This document shows positions 44,535 to 53,410 of a stretch of DNA of 59,150 nucleotides, piece after piece. The notes beneath the pieces are model-generated. The model ran no database searches and had not been told where the DNA came from. It worked only from the letters and a program-made list of their open reading frames with translations. The translations under genes were made by a program, and so were the position numbers. This DNA is from Marinifilaceae bacterium (GTDB lineage: Bacteria; Bacteroidota; Bacteroidia; Bacteroidales; Marinifilaceae). The first letter of the stretch is position 1, and each line of letters begins with the position of its first letter. The stretch covers positions 1-59,150 of the forward strand of contig JAFGYE010000110.1 in the NCBI GenBank assembly GCA_016936255.1, read 5' to 3'.

Positions 44535-45338
44535 ATGGAAATACATCAGATTACAATACAGGCAGGTATTGACAAGTTAGGCAATACGGAACGTTTGCCC
44601 GATTTGCGAATCAATAAAGGTGAAATATATGGAATTGTGGGACCTACCGGCAGCGGAAAAAGTCAGCTGATTGCTGATATTGAGCAGTTGGCACAAGGAG
44701 ATACGGCGAGCAAGCGCAAAATTTTAATTAATGGGGCAATTCCTTCCCATGAACTTCGGAGCAATCCCAGAAAGAAAATGGTGGCGCAATTGTCACAGAA
44801 TATGAATTTTTTCGCGGATATGCCCGTTGCCGATTTTTTGAAACTTCATGCCAGGTGCCGGGGGAAAAATAAGGTTGATATTAAGCAGGTAATTTCGATT
44901 GCGAATACACTTACCGGCGAGCCAATCAACGCAGGCGATAATCTAACAATTTTGAGTGGAGGACAAACCAGGGCTTTAATGGTCGCAGATGTTGCTATTA
45001 TCAGCGAATCGCCGATTGTTTTAATCGATGAAATTGAAAATGCCGGAATTAAAAAACATGAGGCTTTGCAGTTGTTGTCGGGAGAGGGGAAAATAATTCT
45101 TGTGGTTACTCACGATCCGGTTTTGGCTTTAAGCGCCCAAAAAAGAATTATTATGAGGAATGGCGGCATGCGCGATATTATAGAAAGTACGTACCGGGAG
45201 AAACAAATTTCTCTGCAATTAAATGATATCGATCAGTATATCTTGACTTTGAGAGAGGATGTGCGGGCGGGTAAAAAAATAGAAGAAGTCAATTTTGATG
45301 CATTGCTTCAAGAATCGAGTTTTTTGAAATGCTTATAA
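44535..45338 (+). CDS. Soluble ABC-type ATPase of an unnamed three-gene cluster
   Basis: The 267-residue protein has a complete nucleotide-binding domain: Walker A GPTGSGKS (36-43), Q-loop around Q88, signature LSGGQ (140-144), Walker B IVLIDE (161-166) and switch H193 (VVTHDP). In place of the usual DEPT it has DEIENAG. A helical tail of about 65 residues follows. No permease is encoded nearby, so it is probably not a transporter. It could be an energy-coupling factor like the ATPases that help activate metallo-enzymes. It lies 121 bp upstream of a CobW/HypB-like GTPase on the same strand. The function is not recognised. Confidence 0.8.
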   Translation: MEIHQITIQAGIDKLGNTERLPDLRINKGEIYGIVGPTGSGKSQLIADIEQLAQGDTASKRKILINGAIPSHELRSNPRKKMVAQLSQNMNFFADMPVADFLKLHARCRGKNKVDIKQVISIANTLTGEPINAGDNLTILSGGQTRALMVADVAIISESPIVLIDEIENAGIKKHEALQLLSGEGKIILVVTHDPVLALSAQKRIIMRNGGMRDIIESTYREKQISLQLNDIDQYILTLREDVRAGKKIEEVNFDALLQESSFLKCL

Positions 45339-45459
45339 TCGATGAGTGATTGAGTTGAACATGTGGAAATAACAGATTAGTGAAACGAGCCATGCAAAAT
45401 CATTTACTGCAACGAATAATGATTGCCAAGCTGTTTTCAAAGGTCTTAATTAGAAAAAT

Positions 45460-46161
45460 ATGAAATTTATTATTGTTGCCGGAACACCTGGTGCCGGAAA
45501 AACGGCTGTTCTGATTCACACCCTAAAAATATTATTGCAGCAGAATGTAAAGCCATCGGTTGTAAAGATCGACTGTTTGTATTCTGATGATCCCAAACGC
45601 TTTGCAAAATTGGGCATTCCGGTTCAATTGGGTTTGTCGATGGACATGTGTCCCGATCATTTCTCAATTTACAATACCGATGCAATATTGGAGTTTGCCA
45701 AAGAGCAAAATTCGGAGTTTCTGATTATGGAGACGGCTGGTTTGTGTCATCGATGTGCACCTTATACCGATAATAGTTTGGGTGTTTGTGTGATTGATGC
45801 GACCAGCGGACCCAATAATCCTATGAAAGTCGGTCCTTTTCTGAGTTGTGCTGATATTGTGGTGATCACAAAAGGCGATATGATATCGCAGGCGGAGCGG
45901 GAGATATTTCGGGAGTGTATTTTGGAAACCAATCCGAACTGCTCAATCATAGAGGCAAATGGATTAAGCGGACAAGGAGCTTCAGAACTGGCTTTGCAAA
46001 TTAAAAGTACTGAAAAAGTAGTGTCTGAAAATGAAAGTTTGCGGCACAATGCACCTTTTGCGGTTTGTACGCTTTGTGCGGGTGAAAAAAGAGTTGGTGC
46101 TGAACATCACCGTGGTTTGTTGCGCAAAATGAATGGCATGCAGGAATATGTAGGCGAATAA
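45460..46161 (+). CDS. CobW/HypB/UreG-like GTPase with Cys motifs
   Basis: The 233-residue P-loop GTPase has Walker A GTPGAGKT (8-15), a METAG G3-like motif (90-94), and TKGD (137-140) in the NKxD position, with the HypB-like run [14 protein letters not shown]. Possible metal ligands are C39 (DCLY), C64 (DMCPDH), the pair C96/C99 (GLCHRCAPY) and the pair C203/C206 (CTLCAGEK). Family knowledge: these GTPases deliver Ni, Co or Zn to enzymes or prime cofactor insertion. It is followed after 27 bp by a [4Fe-4S] protein gene. A chaperone role for a metallo-cofactor is inferred. No hydrogenase, urease or CODH gene is present. Confidence 0.82.
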   Translation: MKFIIVAGTPGAGKTAVLIHTLKILLQQNVKPSVVKIDCLYSDDPKRFAKLGIPVQLGLSMDMCPDHFSIYNTDAILEFAKEQNSEFLIMETAGLCHRCAPYTDNSLGVCVIDATSGPNNPMKVGPFLSCADIVVITKGDMISQAEREIFRECILETNPNCSIIEANGLSGQGASELALQIKSTEKVVSENESLRHNAPFAVCTLCAGEKRVGAEHHRGLLRKMNGMQEYVGE

Positions 46162-46188
46162 GTTGTTGCTGTTTTAAGGAATAGAAAT

Positions 46189-46848
46189 ATGGAAAAAAAG
46201 ATAATAGAGTTTCTTCCCGGGTTCAATTGCGGGCGTTGCGGCTTTGGTGCATGTACTGATCTTGCTGAAGCGATTAAAGTTAAACCGTCAAGTCTGGATT
46301 TATGTCCTTTTTTGACACAGGAACGATTTATTGCTAATAAAATAGAAATTGGGAGATTAGTTGCGGGTGAGCCGAATGCTTGTCAGAAAAAAACAGTAGG
46401 AGTAATTGATGCTTACGAAGCTGATATTGTTTTGGATCCTCTGAAAGGAGAAATTTCATGCCGGGAAGTGCTGATGCCTATGGCTTTAGTTAAATTACAG
46501 ATAGGGGAAGTGATTGAGTACAGACCCTTGGGATGTCCGATAGTACATTACGGAAAAGTGATAAAGATTGATCATTTGTTGGTTACTGTACACCTGATTG
46601 GGCCGTGCAGAAGGAGAGAAAGCGAGACTAAGTTTACACCGGTGGGTTGTTGTATGGTCATTGCTTTTGAGGGACGGTTTCATGGGAAAAATGTAAAAGT
46701 GGGTGAAACGGTGAGGTTTTTACCAAAACATTGCATGATGCAAAAGGTTCACTCAGGAGTAGTGGTTAAAATTGAAGATGAGAATGTCCTGATTGAAGGA
46801 ATTGACTTGAAAGTGTGGCAGCCACCTGTTGTTCATGCTATTAAATAA
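46189..46848 (+). CDS. [4Fe-4S]-binding protein of the ATPase/GTPase cluster
   Basis: The 219-residue protein begins with the Fe-S motif C14-x2-C17-G-x3-C22...C39 (FNCGRCGFGACTDL ... LDLCPF), as in the PF04060 domain of the corrinoid Fe-S protein of acetyl-CoA synthase and in Rnf/RsxB-like proteins. The remaining 170 residues are beta-rich with more Cys (NACQ, SCRE, LGCPIVHYGK, GPCRRRE, GCCMV, HCMMQ). They do not match a domain I know. It ends the three-gene run and is followed by a terminator. It may accept electrons, or hold a metal or corrinoid target in an ATP/GTP-driven activation step; this is inference. Confidence 0.8.
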   Translation: MEKKIIEFLPGFNCGRCGFGACTDLAEAIKVKPSSLDLCPFLTQERFIANKIEIGRLVAGEPNACQKKTVGVIDAYEADIVLDPLKGEISCREVLMPMALVKLQIGEVIEYRPLGCPIVHYGKVIKIDHLLVTVHLIGPCRRRESETKFTPVGCCMVIAFEGRFHGKNVKVGETVRFLPKHCMMQKVHSGVVVKIEDENVLIEGIDLKVWQPPVVHAIK

Positions 46849-46854
46849 ATTTTT

Positions 46855-46895
46855 AAGCGCTCTTCGAGTTTTTTTAATCGCTTAGAGCGCTTTTG
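46855..46895 (+). terminator. Terminator of the ATPase/GTPase/Fe-S cluster
   Basis: AAGCGCTCT (46855-46863) pairs perfectly with AGAGCGCTT (46884-46892), followed by TTTT. Confidence 0.75.
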
Positions 46896-46924
46896 AATTT
46901 TATGCTTATAAATCAATATTGTCC

Positions 46925-47170
46925 AATTTGTTTTTTTGTATTGGGCTGTCCGCCCAAACCCGACTTCATTTTTTTGGCTTGATCCAAAAAACGAAGCAAA
47001 AAAAATCAAGGCTACTTTTTAAATAACTTCCTTATTTATCTCACACTTAAGTGCGGTCGGGCGATTTTCGAACAAGTTCTCAACTTCCCGGTCTTACTAA
47101 AGCGTCGAGTTAAAACAAAAGCTATTTAAAAAAATGCCAAAAAATCATGGCGCAAAAAAGCGAGACCTAC
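46925..47170. other. Non-coding segment resembling a dispersed Bacteroidota repeat
   Basis: In the 408-bp gap before the PiT gene, this part has higher G+C islands and internal complementarity. cgcccaaacccgac (about 46950) is complementary to gtcgggcg (about 47057), and ttttttggcttgat to atgccaaaaaatcat further on. The motif ggcttgatccaaaaaacgaag, then aaaaaaatcaaggc, looks like intergenic elements I associate with this phylum. No ORF with start is supported. Confidence 0.4.
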
Positions 47171-47256
47171 AAAACATTACATCGGCATTAGACTAATACC
47201 TCATCTAAATAAAAATACAATATTTAAAAAGAATCTCATATCTCACGATCTATTGC

Positions 47257-48282
47257 TTATAAATGAATGAGTCCCATTATATCCAGCAGATAGGTGAACA
47301 ACATCGACAAAGAAAAAGCAACAATGGGAGCAATGATCCACATTACAAAAAAACGATCGACTTCGGTTTTACGAAATATATTTCGGAATCCCAGTTTCGC
47401 GACGCCAATTCCTATAATAGCACCAACATTAAGCTGTACCAGTGAAGTTGGAATCCCTTTGATTAGTGACGCGCTAAGTAACAGACTTGCTGAGATAAAA
47501 GCGATGATGACTGCTTCGATTCTTCCAAACAGCACGATTTCTTTGCCCGTATTCTGCAATATTTTATCTCCAAAAATTGAGCTGCCAATGGAAAAACTTG
47601 GTGCGACTATTAATGTGGCCAGTATCATTACCTGCAAGTAGCGGTTTTGACTCACCATTAGCTCGTTGCAGGCCATTGATGATAAGGGGCCGGCAGCATT
47701 GGCAACATTATTGGTTCCTATGGAAAAGGCCACATATAAGGACATAATTACAATTAGGCCTTTTAACAGATAGCTGTCGTTTACTTTTTTGGAGATGGTG
47801 TAACCACGTTTTCGTATGGGTTTGTATATGTATTTGCCAATAAAAAATGCCAGTGCAAAAGCCACAATTGGCATGATGAACCAGGTTGGGAGAATTTCGA
47901 ATAATAGTTTGTTGGTATTTAGTGAATTGAAATAGATTGCCGGTGCAGTTACGGCCATTACAGTCGACTGACTGGTTGATTGAGGGATACCAAAGAGATT
48001 GGCAATTAGTAAGGAAACCGCTACGGCTAATAATATGGCGGAGACAACCGAAAAGCTCATTAATTGTGGATTCAGAAGGCCTTTTCCTACAGTTTTGGCT
48101 GTTTCTTCACCACCAACAATTGCACCTGTAAAAACCATCAGTCCAAATAAGCCTGGAATCAGACTCTTTTTAATAACATTAGAACCATAGGCTGCAGAAA
48201 AGGCTGGTCCGGTACCACTTCCTCCCATATTTATGGATAAAAGAATGGCAATTACAAATGGAATTACAAATGGGATCAGCAT
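47257..48282 (-). CDS. Inorganic phosphate transporter, PiT family
   Basis: The 341-residue protein has about 10 membrane helices and the PiT pseudo-repeat. The second repeat has the typical SIGTNNVANAAGPLSS, while the first has the altered INMGGSGTGPAFSAAYGS instead of the usual GANDxxNA motif. It ends in a helix pair (FFVMWIIAPIVAFSLSMLFT). The family moves phosphate (some members sulfate) with H+ or Na+. The altered first motif leaves the substrate open. It is a single gene between the repeat-like segment and a two-component system. Confidence 0.85.
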   Translation of the reverse strand: MLIPFVIPFVIAILLSINMGGSGTGPAFSAAYGSNVIKKSLIPGLFGLMVFTGAIVGGEETAKTVGKGLLNPQLMSFSVVSAILLAVAVSLLIANLFGIPQSTSQSTVMAVTAPAIYFNSLNTNKLLFEILPTWFIMPIVAFALAFFIGKYIYKPIRKRGYTISKKVNDSYLLKGLIVIMSLYVAFSIGTNNVANAAGPLSSMACNELMVSQNRYLQVMILATLIVAPSFSIGSSIFGDKILQNTGKEIVLFGRIEAVIIAFISASLLLSASLIKGIPTSLVQLNVGAIIGIGVAKLGFRNIFRKTEVDRFFVMWIIAPIVAFSLSMLFTYLLDIMGLIHL

Positions 48283-48486
48283 AGCATATTGTTTTGATTT
48301 GTTATCATCAAAAGTATTCCATATGCAAGCTATATATCAGCGTATAAAAACGTAATTGCGTAATAGGTATTTGTACGTAGAGGGCCGGGAGTAATAGGAA
48401 TGTTTTTAGCCTTTTCAGATTTTGGTTGGCAGTCCTCGTAAAATTGAAATGACTGAATTTCTCATTAAATTTTGTTTCCGTCTTTT

Positions 48487-49131
48487 TTACACCTCAAAAA
48501 TGTGATTTTTAATGGCATAAATAACTAAAGATGCTGTGTTTTTCGATTGGGTTTTTAGCAGGATATTTTCACGGTGTTTGTCAACCGTACGTTTGCTGAT
48601 AAAGAGCATTTCGGCTATTTCCTGATTCGATAAGCCCTTGCAAATGTTGTATAGAATTTCAACTTCCCGCTGTGTTAAATCAGATTTTGAGGGCTGATTT
48701 TTTTTTCGGTTCAAATTGGCAATAATACTTTCCAATATTTCGGGTGAAAAATAGTTTCGTCCCTCCATAACGGCTTCGATGGCTTGCTGAACTTCTTCGA
48801 AACTGGAATTTTTCAGCAAAAAGGCTTTGGCTCCGGCATCTATCATCTCCGAATAATAATTCTCATTGGCATGCATCGAGAGAGCAATTATTTTGGAGGC
48901 TGGATATTTTTTCATCACCTCATTACTTGCCTCTATTCCATTCATTACCGGCATTTCAATATCCATAAGAATAATGTCAGCCTGCCAGTTGGCCAGCAAA
49001 TCCAATAATTCCTGACCATTACTTACTTCCTTAATTTCAGGTTTGCTGTTTTGATTGTTGAGAAGAAAGGATAGCCCTTCACGAAACAAATCGTGATCAT
49101 CAACCAGTGCCAATTTTAAAGCTTCAGTCAT
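48487..49131 (-). CDS. LuxR/NarL-type response regulator (first system)
   Basis: The 214-residue protein has a receiver domain with acidic pocket DDHD (11-14), phospho-acceptor D57 (LMDIEMPVMNG) and K near residue 107, then a LuxR-type HTH (about 150-210; TQREVEILYNICKGLSNQEI, then AEMLFISKRTVDKHR). It overlaps the kinase gene by 4 bp (49128-49131) and is its direct partner. The targets are unknown; the ammonium transporter locus is 1.6 kb away on the same strand. Confidence 0.93.
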   Translation of the reverse strand: MTEALKLALVDDHDLFREGLSFLLNNQNSKPEIKEVSNGQELLDLLANWQADIILMDIEMPVMNGIEASNEVMKKYPASKIIALSMHANENYYSEMIDAGAKAFLLKNSSFEEVQQAIEAVMEGRNYFSPEILESIIANLNRKKNQPSKSDLTQREVEILYNICKGLSNQEIAEMLFISKRTVDKHRENILLKTQSKNTASLVIYAIKNHIFEV

Positions 49132-50069
49132 GATATAGGTATTTCAATTTTGAGATAAACCCCTTCATTTTTCCTGCTGTTTATTTCAATGGTTCCGTCC
49201 AACGATTTTACCCTCGTGTGGATGTTCGATAAGCCCATTCCTTTTACCGGTTTTGGTTCCGTGGAAAAGCCGATACCATTATCACTATACATTAATTCTA
49301 ATTTCCGGTGATAGGTGAGGAGCGAAAGGTCGATTTTAGATGCCGAAGCATGTTTTATGGTGTTGTTGAATAATTCACCTATGATCCGATAGAGGATTAA
49401 CTCAACGTTGTAGTCGAAACGTTTTCCGCACAATTGAATATTCAATTGAATCCGGTATTGATCTGTCAGCTGAATTCCCCCTATAAATGTTTTAATGGCT
49501 TTTTCCAAACCATATCGTTCCAAAATATGCGGGCTCAATTTGTTCGATATCTCCTTAACGGTGATAATGGCTTCGTTGATGGCTTGATCTGTTTTGTGAA
49601 TGATTTGTTGGTTGTTTGGATTCTCAACAGACTTGTTTATCGCGGAGTTTGTCATTTTAACCGCAGAAAGGATAGGACCCAATCCATCGTGTAATTCTTT
49701 GGCAAAGCGGTAGCGTTCCTGTTCTTCGGTCTTGATAACTGCACTCAGCACTTTTGCTTCATTTTCTTTTCTCTCTTTATCTACCTTATCCTGCAGTTGA
49801 AAAATACGCCGAATGTAAAAAGCACCCAAAAACATGAGCAATGAAATTACTACAGCCATCCAGTTGGTGATGAATGTTTCCGGTTTGCTTTGGTTTGCAG
49901 TGAACACATTAAAAAGTTCTGTAAATCTGCGCACAGCCATTAGCAAGAAACCCATGGAAACCATAATCCAGGAGCTGTTGAAGCGTGTTTTTGGAATCAG
50001 GCTAATGGTAATGAAAAAAGCTCCGAATTGTAATAGAACAGATATTATTAGTGCAATTTGTAAAAACAT
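49128..50069 (-). CDS. NarX-like histidine kinase (first system)
   Basis: The 313-residue protein has three membrane helices (about 3-25, 33-48 and 70-90), a short coiled coil, a HisKA_3 domain with H127 in RFAKELHDGLGPIL, and HATPase_c (NNTIKHASASKI, DNGIGF, GMGLSNIHTRV). There is no periplasmic sensor domain of any size, so it probably senses a signal within or at the membrane. It is translationally coupled to the response regulator. Confidence 0.92.
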   Translation of the reverse strand: MFLQIALIISVLLQFGAFFITISLIPKTRFNSSWIMVSMGFLLMAVRRFTELFNVFTANQSKPETFITNWMAVVISLLMFLGAFYIRRIFQLQDKVDKERKENEAKVLSAVIKTEEQERYRFAKELHDGLGPILSAVKMTNSAINKSVENPNNQQIIHKTDQAINEAIITVKEISNKLSPHILERYGLEKAIKTFIGGIQLTDQYRIQLNIQLCGKRFDYNVELILYRIIGELFNNTIKHASASKIDLSLLTYHRKLELMYSDNGIGFSTEPKPVKGMGLSNIHTRVKSLDGTIEINSRKNEGVYLKIEIPIS

Positions 50070-50216
50070 AAAACAAGAATAAGAATTCTGTTGTTTTGAA
50101 ATATACGCTTAAAACCGTATTTTATGATCTTCACATGATAAGCCAGACATCTGTTCAGATTACCATGCGAAGTTTCTTGTTCTGAAAATGCAGTTAATTT
50201 GTTACCGAAACGTTTT

Positions 50217-50516
50217 TTACTGGATATTCTCTTTTTTGATAATTCGTTTGTATCCGGTATAGGCATTAAGCTGCATGATTTTAAATTTGATCAGCTTTTC
50301 TTTCACCAAGGGAAGCTCATCTAAAATTTCTTTTGCGTGTTCCAGACTCTTGCATTCCATTATTAAAACAGCATTATTGTGTTCATTAAAATAGATTTCA
50401 CGCAGGTATTCCGATATGTATAATTGGTGAACATGGTGGGCTTCCTGCTCTAAAATGTAGCTTTTGTTGCTCCAGTCAACATCTTTAAATTCTTTTTCTA
50501 TAGCTAATATTTTCAT
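50217..50516 (-). CDS. YciI/muconolactone-isomerase-like small protein
   Basis: The 99-residue protein has a ferredoxin-like alpha-beta pattern of the dimeric alpha/beta-barrel group. A central strand-helix segment (AVLIMECKSLEHAKEILDEL) is followed by PLVKEKLIKFKIMQLNAYTG, the typical ending of YciI-like domains. Cytoplasmic, no signal. The function is unknown; the family contains isomerases and stress-related proteins. It sits alone between the kinase gene and the ammonium transporter. Confidence 0.7.
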   Translation of the reverse strand: MKILAIEKEFKDVDWSNKSYILEQEAHHVHQLYISEYLREIYFNEHNNAVLIMECKSLEHAKEILDELPLVKEKLIKFKIMQLNAYTGYKRIIKKENIQ

Positions 50517-50705
50517 AATTACAGTTTTATGTATTTTGGGTTTAAGAATGGGCAGTTACAACGAACTGCAGGTCTTATTGCAATTTGCTTCTGTGATGAT
50601 CAAAGAAACTGATACACTAATGTATTAAAATATATTTCAATGCAAACAGAAAAATTTACACTTTTATTTCGTTTGATTGATTTCTGTTTTTAATACCTGT
50701 TCAAT

Positions 50706-50738
50706 AGAAAAAAGCAGCTCCCAAAAGAAGCTGCTTTG
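50706..50738 (-). terminator. Terminator of the ammonium transporter gene
   Basis: AAAGCAGCT pairs with AGCTGCTTT; the A run at 50708-50713 gives a T run on the minus strand. It lies 26 bp beyond the amt stop codon. Confidence 0.85.
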
Positions 50739-50763
50739 AATCAATTTAAATGTAATAATATGA

Positions 50764-51981
50764 TTAAAGGGCTCCTTCATCATATGCTTTTTCGCCATGC
50801 AGGGATGCATCCAAGCCCAGGTCTTCGTCAATTTGATTCACCTTTACCGGAGTAATGTAGTTGATGATTGCCAGCATTAAATAGGTAAATACAAATGCAT
50901 AACTGGCACTTATCAGCACTGCAGCAAGTTCTTTCAGAAAGAAGGCACTGTCGCCTTCGAGCAGGCCTGCCTGGGTGTTAACCGTTGCAGATGCAAAAAT
51001 ACCTAATGCGATGGTTCCAAAAACACCACCCATACCGTGAACCCCCCAAACATCGAGAGCATCATCCCAGCCCCATTTGTTTTTAAGCTGCACAGCAAAA
51101 TAGCAAAGAGCACCTGCAGCGATTCCAATAATCATGGCTGCCCACAATGGAACAAATCCTGCCGCAGGAGTGATGGTTGCCAAACCGGCAACAGCACCCG
51201 TTAAAAGTCCTACGAATTTTGGCTTTCCTTCGCGTGCCCATTCAATAATCAACCAGGTAATGGCAGCAAACGAAGCCGCTACATCTGTATTTAAAAAAGA
51301 AAGAGTTGAAATGGCATCTACATCCAATTCGCTGCCGGCATTAAATCCATACCATCCGAACCAAAGCAAACCGGTGCCAATTGCAACCAAAGGAATGCTG
51401 TTTGGAGGAGTTTGATTGTCGCGGCGTTTGCCAACGTAGAATACAGATGCCAAGGCTGCAAAACCTGCTGTTGCGTGCACCACAACACCACCGGCAAAAT
51501 CAAGAACACCCCATTGGGCAAGAATACCGCCCCCCCAAATCATATGTACAAATGGGTAGTAAACAAATAATTGCCACAATACCAGAAAGATGAGGTAAGC
51601 TTTAAAAGTTACACGATTCACAAATGCTCCTGTTATCAGCGCAGGTGTAATAATGGCAAACATCATCTGATAAGAGATGAAAATATAAGTTGGATATTTG
51701 CCACCGGCTCCGGCAAAGGGAGAATTGAAATCAATTCCATTTAAAAAAGCAAGATCGAGGTTTCCGATGATTCCTCCTTCGCCGCCGCTAAAGCATAGGG
51801 AATAGCCAAGAGTTACCCACATAATTGTGGTGATACCTAATGATACAAAGGTTTGCATCATTACGCCTAAAATATTTCGTTTTCCGGCTAATCCGCCGTA
51901 GAAAAAGGCCAGTCCTGGTGTCATTAACATCACCAGACTGGTACATAAAATCATAAAAGTAGTTGATCCTGTATCAAACAT
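50764..51981 (-). CDS. amt: Ammonium transporter, Amt family
   Basis: The 405-residue protein has 11 membrane helices and Amt signatures: MTPGLAFFYGGLAGKRN near the N-terminus, HMIWGGG, DFAGGVVVHATAGFAALAS and DALDVWGVHGMGG with the pore histidines. There is no N-terminal signal peptide, and the C-terminal tail is short (INQIDEDLGLDASLHGEKAYD-like, ending DEGAL). It moves ammonium/ammonia inward. It lies 22 bp downstream of a porin-like gene. No glnB-type PII gene is adjacent, which is less common for amt loci. Confidence 0.95.
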   Translation of the reverse strand: MFDTGSTTFMILCTSLVMLMTPGLAFFYGGLAGKRNILGVMMQTFVSLGITTIMWVTLGYSLCFSGGEGGIIGNLDLAFLNGIDFNSPFAGAGGKYPTYIFISYQMMFAIITPALITGAFVNRVTFKAYLIFLVLWQLFVYYPFVHMIWGGGILAQWGVLDFAGGVVVHATAGFAALASVFYVGKRRDNQTPPNSIPLVAIGTGLLWFGWYGFNAGSELDVDAISTLSFLNTDVAASFAAITWLIIEWAREGKPKFVGLLTGAVAGLATITPAAGFVPLWAAMIIGIAAGALCYFAVQLKNKWGWDDALDVWGVHGMGGVFGTIALGIFASATVNTQAGLLEGDSAFFLKELAAVLISASYAFVFTYLMLAIINYITPVKVNQIDEDLGLDASLHGEKAYDEGAL

Positions 51982-52003
51982 GATAGTTAGGTTTTAGTGT
52001 TTG

Positions 52004-52813
52004 TTAAAAAGAAAATCCAAAAACAAAATAGATTTTTTCATCTGCCGGATTGGTTATGACTGAAGCTGAAAGGGGGAAAGAAAGTTTTTCGTTGACGGCA
52101 ACTTCTTTTGAAAGAGTTACACCCAGATTAACAACACCTGCTTTGCTTCCATAGTAACCGCTCTCGCCATTAAATCCTGTAGAGGTTTTTGCTTCAGCAG
52201 GTTTGGTCAGATTCATACCTAAAAAGGCATCGAGAGTTACGTCGTTTGCCATTTTATGACTGTATGACAACTCTGTGTAAGTGGAGTACTGGAGTCCGGT
52301 TTTCTGATTGAAATCAGCTGCGTTTGGATGATCTCCAAGTGTAACAGCATCTGCTCCCCAGAAGTTAACTGCGACCATTAATCCAAATGGAATTTTGCTG
52401 CTGCCGTTAAAACTGAAGGTTCCTTCCAGAACATGACCTGTATGATCATTGTTGAATTCAAAATACCTGTAATCTTCGCCTTCGTTTGGGAAGAAGTAAT
52501 CTGTTAGTGCAAGACTAAACTGATCTTTTGCAAAAGTATAGCTCAAATACAGGTCGAATTCCTGACCTGCATTGTTTCCGCCTAAGGAATAAGCTCCCCA
52601 TGCACCCAATTCCCAACCTTTGCAGCTAAGGCTTGCAGATGGCTGAAGACTCGGACTTGTGCCTCCAAATTGTGTTCCCCGCCAAACATAGCGGCTCATT
52701 ACATCGGCACCAAAGTCAAGTACCGCTTTCTCTTTTTGTCCAAAGGAATAGCTGCTAATGCTCAGCATAAAAGCCAATAGCAGATATACGCCTGATCGTT
52801 TCATAGAATTCAT
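52004..52813 (-). CDS. TorF-like porin/outer-membrane barrel protein
   Basis: The 269-residue protein has a signal peptide (residues 1-25, ending YSFGQ; ATG 52804, MKRSG, is an equally good start). It shows alternating beta strands to the end, closing with VFGFSF, a terminal aromatic typical of outer-membrane barrels. The opening SRYVWRGTQFGGTSPSLQPS is the mark of the Gcw_chp/TorF group of putative porins. It probably shares an operon with amt and could provide outer-membrane passage for a nitrogen source. Confidence 0.8.
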   Translation of the reverse strand: MNSMKRSGVYLLLAFMLSISSYSFGQKEKAVLDFGADVMSRYVWRGTQFGGTSPSLQPSASLSCKGWELGAWGAYSLGGNNAGQEFDLYLSYTFAKDQFSLALTDYFFPNEGEDYRYFEFNNDHTGHVLEGTFSFNGSSKIPFGLMVAVNFWGADAVTLGDHPNAADFNQKTGLQYSTYTELSYSHKMANDVTLDAFLGMNLTKPAEAKTSTGFNGESGYYGSKAGVVNLGVTLSKEVAVNEKLSFPLSASVITNPADEKIYFVFGFSF

Positions 52814-53410
52814 GTTAGTTTGTTATTGTGTGAATTATACTATGACGAATATAGGAGAGAGCAAATCAGCCCGAAATAGAGAATTACCCCTAAAATGCAT
52901 TACGGAAAATGGCGGTACACTAGGAAAATTACCTAGTGTGGGAATAAAGTAGAATCAGGAGATAATTTAGGTCACTTTAATAATCAGGCATAAATTTTAG
53001 TTCATCTACATCCTCGAAAGATTGAGACCTTGAATATTCAAAGAACAGAGGGGTGTATGTTTACAATCAAATTCTTGTCTGGGAAAGCGAATATTTGTGT
53101 ATAAAGAGTAGCTCCCAAAGGAGAAGGGAAAACAGCTTCATTTTTTTTGTTTGTTGGATTTGTAAAGCTCCTTCTCCTTTAGGAGAGGATTGGGATGAGG
53201 TTTTTAAAAGTCTGTTAAGCAGTAAATAATTCTGATAATTGTAATTTTTACAATGCACCCTTTTGCCTGTCGGCACCTTCCCTTAAAAAGGAAGGATTCA
53301 TTTATTTAAGGTGTTTCTCCCTTTTTTAAGGGGAGATGTTTGAAGAACAGAGGGGTGTATGTTTATAATTAAACTCTTGTCTGGGAAAGCGAATATTTGT
53401 GTATATTTTG
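52814..53410. other. 597-bp intergenic region with repeated sequence
   Basis: A 63-bp sequence occurs twice as a direct repeat, 53041-53103 and 53343-53405, with three mismatches. Between the copies are C/T-rich segments (agctccttctcctttaggag, ggcaccttcccttaaaaagg, tttctcccttttttaagggg) of the kind seen in dispersed Bacteroidota intergenic repeats. No gene is supported; an ORF read across it is composed of the repeats. Confidence 0.75.

Noticed and set aside
44535-45338. ABC transporter ATPase of an importer or exporter
   Set aside because: No permease or binding protein is adjacent and the neighbours are a GTPase and an Fe-S protein.
53067-53276. 69-residue ORF in the gap before the second response regulator
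   Set aside because: It spans the 63-bp repeat and C/T-rich repeat DNA and has no protein-like pattern.
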